DNA of 23,515 nt, from assembly GCA_000320545.1 (NCBI GenBank), contig ADNK01001959.1, positions 1 through 23,515 on the forward strand. Reading direction: 5' to 3'. Within the stretch, counting starts at the first letter, position 1; every line of letters begins with the position of its first letter. The stretch comes from Bigelowiella natans CCMP2755. Its lineage: Eukaryota > Cercozoa > Chlorarachniophyceae. This document shows positions 1-9,266 of this stretch, piece by piece. The translations under genes and the position numbers were made by a program. The notes under the pieces are model-generated. The model saw only the letters and a program-made list of their open reading frames with translations, did not search any database and was not told where the DNA came from.

Positions 1-120
1 CCGGGGTGTTGGTACAAACACATTCACTTTGTATGAAGCACATAGCAATACGCGTCATCACTCCAACAGTCACCCCCCCCCCCCCCCCCCCATTTCCCCC
101 CCTCGTTTCGTTTCTTGTAC

Positions 121-417
121 CGGGGGGGGTTCTAGCAGTAGCTTGGCGAATGCCCAATATCTGCATTAAAAAAAAATAGGCATCTCCGTATCATATAAAT
201 GAGTTAAAGGAGGAAGAGAGGAGGAGGAGGACATCTAAATTCCTGGTTGATCAGTTGATGAGATAACTTGTGTATGCGTGTGCACGTATGTGGGGGAGTG
301 AGCTTCGATAGGGAATTGTCGTGATGACTTCGACTTATGCATACGGCGTCCATCACACAGCAACACGTGGGCTAGCCCCCCCTTCCCGCCTTCTCTTTTT
401 GTGTGCACGTGTATGTG

Positions 418-456
<39 letters not shown>

Positions 457-517
457 ATGCACACGTGGTTGCCCAACCCTTCGCTATCTCAGTAATTTAT
501 CGTCAATATTTGTTTTT

Positions 518-552
<35 letters not shown>

Positions 553-2128
553 CATACGTGTTAGCGACGTTCTGGGGAGTGAAGTCTCGGATGACAGTTG
601 TCTGATATAATATGTATATATATATATATATATATATACATATATATTAGTATATATATATTATAAAATCCTCCTTATCATCAGCATCATCAGCAACATC
701 ATCAGCAGCAGCGGCAGCATTCACCATCAGCTCTCTGCTAGGAATGACCATGCGGTTGGAGATCTTTTGAAGGATGTTTGGCGCAGGGTGGATCGCCACA
801 GTTGCGTAGGCCCAGAGCGTATTTCCTACCGCCTACCCAGAAAGAAAAACGACGTTAAGGAGGACTCGACGGGGCATTGAGCGATAGGACGTAGATCCTC
901 TGTCGTTCTTCCTTTTCGGCATCTTCTTCTTCTTCTTCTTCTTCTTCTTCTTCTTCCTCAAAGCGCATCATTTTGCTTTGAGATATCTTTGTCCATCCAA
1001 GATGAAATTGATTCCTAAGATATGTTACTGCTACTACTACTACTGCTACTACTACTACTACTACTAACTAGTACCTGGGCATTGAAGGTTGACATTCTTC
1101 GCTCCATCTGGGTCTCCAACGCCGAGAGCTCCGTGGTTGTCGGCTTTATCTGCAGCTTGCCGTACGACCAAAAAAGATTCGAGAGCCTGGTATTCGCGAG
1201 CACGTTCGTAATATTATCATCATTGTTATCATTATAATTATTTTTCGTGCGATCTGTGCGGGAATAAAGGCAAGGGACAGAAGAACAGAACGACGATGAC
1301 GATGATAGTGCCGCTGCATTGAAGGAGAAGAAGAAGAAGACAAAGGAGGCGGTCGCAGTGATGATGATGCGGATATGAGATTGGATACATCTGCGGGTTG
1401 AGCCTGGGTTGACAAACTAGCACTTGGTCTCGCAGTGCTGAGAGAAGGGGAAGGCTTGGTTTCTGGAATAGGAGGAGGGCGAGGAGGAGTAAGAGGTAGT
1501 GATGGAAGCGAAACGAGAGGGAAAATCGGTGCTCGCAGATGTAAGTAGCACAGTGTGGAACTAGCTATCACTTCTGCTCCTATGATTACTACTATGCATC
1601 ATCTTACATCGTCATGCTCACGATGATGATGATGATGATGACGATGATGATGACGACGACGACGACGAAATACAAGCTGTACATGCAGCAGCACCACTGC
1701 TACAGATGCGATTGTTTTTGAACGTTTGATTGGCACTACGCACTATGGAGAGCTTGGCGAAAGCATATAGGCTATTGGAGACGTCCTGTGCATTGCAGCT
1801 GGAAGCATTGCCTTCCAGCGCAAACGAGAGCGACTTCATCATCGAAGGCGATGGTTTCAGCTACGATGTGTTTGTTTAAATCAATACTTTCCAAATAATG
1901 TGCTACGATGATGGTGAAGGGTGGTGGGGGTTCTCACCATGAGACGTGAGTATGCCCACAAGACATTAGTCAGGCCTGATTGAGTCACATGATATTGTAT
2001 CAGCTGATGATGATTGATGCAAGTCATCACCTACATTTGCCACCATCATCACCACCATCATTTGTCATCATCCTATGGTACAACTACTACTATTTCTGCT
2101 GTGGCCACTACTGCTACTACCACCACCT

Positions 2129-2163
<35 letters not shown>

Positions 2164-3289
2164 GTTACTAGTAGTACCTTGCGTTTCAAATCCATCAATC
2201 ATCTTCATCATCCTCATCTCATACGGGATCATCACTGCCAGCATAGTTGTAGTAGTAGTAGTAGTAGTAGTAGTAGTGTTAGTAGCAGCAGCAGTACTCA
2301 ACGGCGTGATGAGAATGAGGTGAATAGGAGACGGGGGGGGGTGGGGGGATGGAGGGAGGGAGCGAGAGGAGGTGGAGGATGAGGAAGGAGTTTAAAGCGG
2401 ATAGCTGTCCTCTTTATGCTAAACGGAGCCCCTCTCTCTCCCCCCCCCGGATGAGAAAGGGCCCCCGGGGGACAACACAGCCCTACGACGTTTCATACTT
2501 CTATTTCCTGCTTCCTCCCTCTCTCCCCCTCCCCCCCCTCAACCTCTTATTTCATGGCAGTAATCGTTAGTTTTTATTACGCTTTCGGCTCGGTTTCCAA
2601 TAGAGCTTGGCCATTGACCACATCATGTTGGCGAGATGCCTGATTATGTGAACGACAACAACAACAACAACAACAACAGCGGTTGAAGACAATATTAAGA
2701 TATTGGATACTCAGTTAAGTTTTGCTGCGTTAAGTACGCTTTCTAGCTTTTCCTCGTAGTCTTCTTCTTCTGATGATGATGAATCTCTCTGGCCCCCCCC
2801 CCCCCCTTTTTCTACAATAGGTACCGCGGGGAGAATTCCTTCAGCACGCCGTTGATCTAACAAGAGAGTAAGAAACACAGGTATGATGAATATGATGAGA
2901 TGCAACGAGGGACTAAGCACTGCTTCCCTAGAGAATAAGGAAAGGAGGAAGTCTGCTTTCTCCTTCACCACCAGCCACCACTCTCCTCCTCCCCCTCCTC
3001 CTCCTCCTCCTCCTCCATGTATCGACTACCACAATCATCATCATCATCATCATCATCATCATTGTCACCTTATTCTCTAGCCTTAATTGAAGAGATTTAG
3101 AGGGATTATGCAGCAGACGGGCCCATGCCCACAGTAGATTTGCGGTCGCCTGAAGGATAAGACAAGTCGTAGTAGAAGTAGTATGTGGTAGTAGAAGTAG
3201 TATGTGGTAGTAGAAGTAGTAAGTAGTGGCAGCGGGAGGAGTAGTAGTAGCTGTAGCAGATACTTGTTAGCTAGTGTTACTACAATAGT

Positions 3290-3366
<77 letters not shown>

Positions 3367-3570
3367 ACGTTCGTTTATGGATGGAAGGGGTGCTATTATC
3401 AGGTTGCATGTACATGTATATATACACATATATGAACGAACTTACCCTTGCTGTCATTCCCTTGAGCTCCGCAGAGGAGGAAGAGGAAGGTGAAGATACG
3501 CCTCCCCTAGCGTCGTTGCCGTAGTAGGCGCTCTCGTTATTGTTCTTGTCACGATCGAGTACTGGGAAAC

Positions 3571-3601
<31 letters not shown>

Positions 3602-5176
3602 GTCTTTCGATGAGGGTGGCTGGTGAAGATGTACATTGTATTCCTCCTCGCGAGAATTACTCTCTATCCCCCCCCCTTATTTTTCATCTTCGATGCTATC
3701 AGTCAGATTACCGGTGAGGAGGTGGTGGATTCTGTTGTCAACCAGATCTATCAGCTTTGCACTAGGATCCCAACGCAGCCGCACCATCGCCCTGCACACG
3801 TAAACCGCAATCATATATTGTATTTTACTCTTTACTTTTGTTGTTACATCAACGCCATCGATTCGCCTTTTCATCCTCGTCATCATCATCATCATCATCA
3901 TCATCATCAGGGTCAGAACCGCATCATCATCGTCGCCACCATCCTCGGTGTACGACTACTTTCTCTCCTCTACTACTCTCACTTACCACAGCACGCTAAT
4001 CGCATTCTGGGCAGAGTACTCTTGGATGGTCTAAGGAAAAAACACGCACTTTTCCGTCAGAAGAATGCTGCTTGTCGTACGTCGCATCAACACACACACA
4101 CACACACACACGCACACACACACACACGCACACACGCACACGTACACCCTCCTGACCGTTGCTACATAGATGAAGTAATGTTCATCATCATCATCATCAT
4201 CATCTACATCTTCAATATACCTTGGCCGCTCGTGTTTCCAAAGCTTTCATCAACCGGCCATTCGGCACTACAGTCATTGTCGCGAAGGCCCACATAGCAG
4301 TGGCAAGAGCCTTTTATCATAATATATTCATGCGTTATGTTGTCGTGAGATTTCGATGATGGGAGGGATCCTGGCGGCTACGACGAACAAAGAACAGGTT
4401 CTGAACAATGTGTTGGCAGTAGCAGCTACGCCTGGCAAGCTAATCAACCGCACGGAGCGAGCAGGGAGAGAGAAAGAGAGAGAAAGAGAGAGCGAGAGAG
4501 ACCTGTCCTGAGAGCCTGGTTACGTGCTGACCTAGACGGCTTTCGAGGCTTTTCATCACTTCGATTGAGGGTTTCTACCATTTGCATAAAATAACAGTAG
4601 TAGCACCAAGAGGAGGAGAAGGAGGAGGAGGAGGAGGAGGAGGAGGAGGAGGAGGAGGGGGAGCAGGGGTGAGGGGGTAAGAGAAAGGGACACAAAACAG
4701 GATGTAAGATTAATAGCAAGGAAAGAGTCTTCGTAAAAGTTTGCTCATCCCGATGACAATAACAACAAACAACAAACAACAAACAGCAGCAGCACAGCCA
4801 TTCCTACGACCCAAAGAATGAAAGCACGCAAGTTGGGGAACACTGGGCAAGAAATGGAGCGGGGGAAATCGCAAACAGAAGAAGTGAAGGAGAGTCCTTT
4901 CAGCCCCGCCACATCAACGATACCCCCCCTCCCCTCGCTTCCTCATAAGATGTCATTTGACTCGAAAAGCACCAATCGCAATCGTAAGGAGGCGGCAGCA
5001 TGGTTTCTCCACCCCCTTGTACGTGATTAATAAGATTCATCAGCTGCATGATCAATTACCTGTTGCAGCTTAGCAAAAGCCCAAAGAGCGTTCGCTGTTG
5101 TATTTCCTCCCTGAGATCGTCGCACAACACACCAGCGATGAAAGAGTCATCTGTGATGTTTCCCCAGATGTTTCCC

Positions 5177-5209
<33 letters not shown>

Positions 5210-5302
5210 CATCCTCATCATCAACACTGTCCCTATCGTCATAATTTCTGTGCCCAATCCACGATAAGCGCTGCTATGCATGCCCGGCCTTATATATATA
5301 TA

Positions 5303-5347
<45 letters not shown>

Positions 5348-6768
5348 CGCATCCGTACTGACCATGTCGCTTATACGTGAAATAGTCCTACGCTCCAGGG
5401 AAGCAACAGCAGCTCGATAGTCCTGCAGTTTTATCATGATGATGATGACGATGATGATGATGATGACAATGATAAGGCTATATTGTTGATGCTGACGGTG
5501 ATGTTGCTACTACCTTGATCATCGTTCGTAGCATTGCAGCGTCTCTCTGTGGTCCCGAAAGCGGCACAGAAGAAGCAGCAGCAGCTACCGCTGGTGATGA
5601 AGTAGAAGACGACAACGGCGTTAATTTCCCCCCCCCCCCCTTTCTTGCTGCTGCCCCACGACAGCACGGCTTGTCGTTTCCCTTGCTTCGTTGGTGGAAG
5701 GGTCATATGTTCGTCTGCGGTTGTGACTGCCACTCGTAATAGGAGCTTTATATGAGGCACTAGTCGTCGATGATGATTGCTGCGATGTAAATACTGCAGC
5801 CTTATCTTCTTTCTTTGATGGTGTCTTAGTAGTAGAAGTAGAAGGAGGAATGGGAGATGCTGCTGCTGCCTCCTCAATGGGAGAGCGTGTTTGCTGCTGC
5901 ATCTTTCTCGGTACATTCTTACCAGTTGGTTCTCCCCCTTTTCGTGATGGGATTGAGGAGGAGGTGCTGCTGCCCATAGTCAATTTACCACCTCCTCCTC
6001 TTCCTCCCGCCCCTTTTCTTTCTTCGTCTAGTTTTCTTCGTCTTGGCATCATCGATTGTTTGATCCTGATCTTTCCGGTTGTGGGGTCGACGAAGTTGGA
6101 CAGTTTATGGAGGCAGGTCAGAGCATTCACGTGATCGAAGTATGGCATGGATACCTTTGAGCAAATCCAAAAAGGACATATGATTAATATCATATTTCAT
6201 CATTATCGTCATCAACGTGGGGTCACCGTCATCATCAACAATCCTCTGCTCAATTAGTATTACCTCTGTCCTCACAAGGTCAATTAACTCTCTGGGCTCT
6301 TGAATAGTCATGATTCGTCTCTGCAGCTCTCGCGAGAGCGCCTTGGTTTGGGTTGACTCGTCATTGTTGTAGCTTCTGCTGCTGTCCTTGGTGTCACGTG
6401 CATACTTGTCAATGTTCTGCTGTTTATAGGTAGTACTACTTTCATTTGTAAAATCACTGTCCCGGTTGCTCTTCCAATCGGTATTTTGGTTCGAATATTC
6501 AATGTTTGCTCGACTGGTCCTTCCTTTCAACCTCCTCCTGCTGTTTCCTTCGCCAAACGGCTGCGAGTCATCAGCGGTATAGCCGCTAGGATCACCCCAC
6601 AGTGCTGGCCTTCGGCTGCCTTTCGAAAGTGAAGCTGATGCTGATGATGGCGATGAAAACGATCTTGCCGGTGTGCCGGCGACGTAATCTGTAGTCGATA
6701 TTCAGGGGGACAGGGGGAGAGATTTCATCGTCCATCCATGTATGCGTGTGTGTGCGTATGTGTAAGTT

Positions 6769-6801
<33 letters not shown>

Positions 6802-7351
6802 CATTGTAACTCATTTCATCCGACTTTCGATGTAGAAAAGACGCTTATTGCTACAAGTGTGCTGTTACTTCTAGAACTACATATGTTACTTCCAAGCTGT
6901 TGTTTCCGAGCTTGATTTTCTCCGTTTACTCCTTTCATAGGTTTATCCAAATACCCTGATGATAACGTAGAATAATTTTGTACATTAAAGTTCTAGAGCA
7001 CACATCCGCACGTACATCACCATGGAACACGCAATCAATTCCTCCCCCCTCCCTTCCCTCGCACCTTTTCTCTTTATGTTTTACCTCCGAGTTCTTCCAT
7101 TGGTGTCAACTTTGAGTTCGTTTTAGTAGAATCATCACCCCCCTCGCCAACACGCCCTTCACCCCCTTCAATGATATTTTTCGAGGGAACATCTGAGAAC
7201 TGCCGTCCGCGCGATGGAGCGTTCCTTTATGAGATAGTAAAAAATTAGTGTATCAAAATGAACAATCAGAGTTGTGGTGGAGAAGAGGAGAGCTGAAATT
7301 ACCTGCTGCTGTCAAGGTCCAATCGAAGTCTTCTTCGCGGATCTTGAACAT
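121..7351 (-). CDS. OPR/RAP-type helical-repeat organelle RNA-binding protein, multi-exon, C-terminus beyond left edge
   Basis: Exons on the minus strand, from the 5' end: 7303-7351 (ATG), 6240-6688, 5514-6154, 5363-5422, 5060-5110, 4532-4574, 4382-4431, 4221-4310, 3987-4030, 3712-3791, 3446-3561, 3069-3149, 2825-2856, 2581-2639, 2178-2234, 1938-1975, 1740-1860, about 1342-1462, 1075-1186, 725-832, 558-601, 121-160. All other junctions agree in phase; the 1342 donor, the 4532 and 4382 donors and the first two exons are the least certain. Joined exons give about 13 tandem units of roughly 38 aa. Cores seen: FDHVNALTCLHKL, TANALWAFAKLQ, LATAMWAFATM, NAISVLWAMVRL, TANLLWAWARL, LANMMWSMAKL, LTNVLWAYSRL, VSNSLYAFAKL, LSNLFWSYGKL, VGNTLWAYATV, VANTYWAFAKL. 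This motif is known from the OPR/RAP/FASTK-like families, which bind RNA in plastids or mitochondria to control transcript stability, splicing or translation. The N-terminal 300 or so residues are Ser/Lys/Gly-rich and disordered-looking. A RAP domain is expected past position 1 but is not visible. Exon 5514-6154 needs a length change in its G run to stay open. Confidence 0.85.
422..550. repeat. (TG)n and (AT)n microsatellites in an intron
   Basis: A TG run of about 33 bp (422-454) and an AT run of 30 bp (521-550) lie in the intron between exons 558-601 and 121-160 of the minus-strand OPR-like gene. A further AT tract lies at about 616-660 in the previous intron. The apparent proteins across them are repeat translations. 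Confidence 0.9.
922..1066. repeat. (TTC)n and (TAC)n trinucleotide tracts in an intron
   Basis: TTC repeats at 922-956 and TAC/TGC repeats at about 1024-1066 sit between OPR-like exons 1075-1186 and 725-832. Similar tracts follow in the other introns of the gene: GAT/GAC at 1621-1668, TAC at 2118-2162, TAG at 2248-2276, AAC at 2651-2680. Confidence 0.9.
2983..3062. repeat. (CTC)n plus (TCA)n in an intron
   Basis: CTC repeats at 2983-3016 and TCA repeats at 3033-3062 lie immediately downstream of the donor of exon 3069-3149 of the minus-strand gene. The exon ends a few bases before the repeat begins. Confidence 0.9.
3170..3366. repeat. Imperfect TAG-rich minisatellite followed by compound (CT)n(GT)n
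   Basis: At about 3170-3235 a unit of roughly 24 bp, containing GTAGTAGAAGTAGTATGTG, is repeated with variations. A perfect CT run of 40 bp follows (3291-3330), switching directly to GT (3331-3366, one T interruption). All lie in the intron between OPR-like exons 3446-3561 and 3069-3149. Confidence 0.9.
3567..4203. repeat. (CA)n and (CAT)n tracts in three successive introns
   Basis: CA repeats at 3567-3600, CAT repeats at 3880-3909, CA/CG-interrupted repeats at 4090-4141 and CAT repeats at about 4181-4203. Each falls in a separate gap between the small OPR-like exons 3446-3561, 3712-3791, 3987-4030 and 4221-4310. None overlaps a coding piece. Confidence 0.9.
4457..4660. repeat. (GA)n and (GAG)n, polypyrimidine on the coding strand before acceptors
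   Basis: GA repeats (about 4457-4500) precede, on the minus strand, the acceptor of exon 4382-4431. GAG repeats (about 4610-4660) precede the acceptor of exon 4532-4574. Read on the minus strand they are CT- and CTC-rich, so they may act as the polypyrimidine tract. Confidence 0.8.
5178..5465. repeat. (CAT)n, (AT)n and (GAT)n tracts
   Basis: CAT repeats at 5178-5206 and a long AT run at about 5291-5344 lie between OPR-like exons 5363-5422 and 5060-5110. GAT repeats at about 5435-5465 lie in the preceding intron. Confidence 0.9.
5628..5640 (-). other. Homopolymer frame break inside an exon of the OPR-like gene
   Basis: The plus strand has 13 C here, read as 13 G in the gene. Upstream of the run the frame is a Ser/Lys/Gln-rich linker ending in VVGQQQERGGGG; as written it hits TAA three codons after the run. 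The frame that continues usefully downstream (LTPLSSSTSSPAVAAAASS, then RDAAMLRTMIK at the 5514 donor) is reached if the run were 14 or 11 long. The composition of the linker is the same on both sides, so I read this as one exon with a homopolymer length error or polymorphism. It could instead be a real slippage site or a hidden intron. Confidence 0.6.
6770..6799. repeat. (TG)n microsatellite in the proposed first intron of the OPR-like gene
   Basis: A TG run of about 30 bp within the 614-nt intron between the proposed exons 7303-7351 and 6240-6688. Nothing else is recognisable in this intron. Confidence 0.85.
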
Positions 7352-9053
7352 AGGTTCTCGTCAAGGGTGTTGAATGTGTCAGTGATGTCCTGTCTCGCGG
7401 GATAATGCGGGTTTGTTTCCCAGCTAATAATCGGGTGCCGATTCCTATATCTTCGCCATGTATAAGACTGTGGCGGCCCCTCCATGACATCTGCCAGACA
7501 GATGCAAGTATTGAGCATGATAAACAAGGGTTATAACCATCGTATCATAGCCTGACGCAAAATGGCTCGAAATTGAGTCAGACGGATTCGATTCTTAGAC
7601 GGTAAGAAAATCAACGCTGATGTAAAATGATACGATCAAGCGGAACCACCTGCGGGCTGAAAACTGGAGGCCTCAGTGCCAGATAAGTTTTCCCGCTCCC
7701 CCTCCTTCCAACAATGTAGCTCACTACAGCCATGGCCACATAAATACACCCCCAACCACGAATGGGAATCCCAAGCATGGAAGAAGGGAGCACAGGGCTA
7801 TGTATGTATATTTCAAGAGCTTGGAGGGGAAGCAAACCAAGAGCTAGGTGTTTTTGGAAGTGTGAATAGACAAGATGATTCTTCGAATATCACGAGAATG
7901 AAAAGACTAAAAAGGCCTAGGATTTTCCTCGTTTTCCAAGCAGGAAAAAGCAAAAAACACCTCAATCCCGCTTTGTCGGAATAATACCTCCCACGTAGTC
8001 GATCTAACAAGCGAGAACCAACCACTTCTCTTGTGTGCGCAGCCAAAAATCAGAAAATTAGACATGTGGTTCCACTGCGACAAGGAATTGTAGGGAAAAA
8101 CAGAATAAACCCAAGACGCATCGACACAGCGGCCGAAGAAAAATGCAAGAGCTTGGCGCCATCAAGGTCATAAAACCTAAAAAACGAGCGCATCGCAAAT
8201 TTTTGAGCCGGTGAAAAGCCCGACGAAATCTTTTATGCGACAAATGTTGTTATGTTGTCGTCACTGTTAGAAAAAGGTCCTCGCACCTGAGAGCAGGAGC
8301 AGGCGATTGGATCACTGCGACATCTCAGGAGGAAGATTGACAGATTTGAAGATGGATGCCTCAATGCCCACTTTTGATCGCTACGAATACTTTTCCGCGG
8401 ATGCATTGGTAGCCTCAACATGATTTTGCAATTGACGACTTTGACCGAATTGCTGACAACAGAGTCCATCCAACCGGCAAGAACAATCTGACAAATGAGG
8501 GAGATCGATGCGTGTGCGTGAGAACAGGTGGATGCGATTTTTTTGATGCATTGTCTCACGCAACTGTCCTGCAATTGACTCATCGGTCCATGAGGTTGAA
8601 ATCCTCTAGAACACGAATCGAATTTGTGCCACCTGTCAGTGTCTGTTGTTGGAATCGCATTGGAAACATGCAATGTTTTTTCGATGTCCAGATGTCACAT
8701 GTGTTCCTGCACGAATGTCAACTTGCATGTGCTAGTGTGCATCGCCGCAGTGCACATTTTGACAATTTCTGTGGACTTCATTGTTAGTTGCTGTGATGCC
8801 AATGGTGCCAGCTTTAACATCTGTCACTGCTCATCATGCATGTACAATGAGCAATTCATCGAATGAACACGCACGCACGCACGCACGCTGCGAACAAGCA
8901 AGGCTACATACCAGCTTCCCCGCTCTTCCTCTCCCTAAGCGTGCTACAGCCTACCCGCATGCTACTACGAAGTTATTTGTAGCTTCCATTCATCAACCGT
9001 CCTCGTACATAAGGAGAAATTACATGTGTAATGTAGCAATAAGAATGAGGGAT
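7352..9053. other. Stretch without a recognised gene
   Basis: This lies between the proposed 5' end of the OPR-like gene and the stop of the dehydrogenase gene. Open frames of 60-146 codons occur on both strands (for example 7676-7984 plus and 8233-8673 minus) but show no family motif, no agreeing splice phases and a Cys/His/Met-rich composition typical of non-coding TGCA-rich DNA. A CACG repeat lies at about 8868-8888. The 5' untranslated region and promoter of the OPR-like gene should lie in 7352 to about 8000. Confidence 0.5.
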
Positions 9054-9216
9054 TCAAGGTGGAGGAACAACACAGCCTTCCCCGGAAGTTCTCCACCATC
9101 TCTCCTCGCCGTTCGAATCCTGTAACGAAAAGAATTCTACGACGTTGCGAGCAAATATTTGAGCCATTGTCTGCAAAATTCACACGCATATTACAAAACG
9201 AAGATACACACGCACA

Positions 9217-9266
<50 letters not shown>

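Noticed and set aside
2014-2382. Poly-Thr, poly-Ser, poly-His, poly-Leu and Tyr-Ile 'proteins' across the window
   Set aside because: They are translations of microsatellites, open because the repeat unit has no stop. They fall in introns of the genes described.
2641-3062. A CRISPR-like or designed repeat array
   Set aside because: The repeats are simple microsatellites without regular spacers, and the window is eukaryotic with spliceosomal introns.
7611-7835. A Walker-A-like string GRRGSGKT on the minus strand
   Set aside because: It is an isolated 8-residue match in a short frame without Walker B, without flanking exons in phase and without other NTPase motifs. Chance is likely.
9105-9125. 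A tRNA-like B box (GTTCGAATCC)
   Set aside because: It lies inside the last dehydrogenase exon, and no A box, acceptor stem or anticodon arm can be folded around it.
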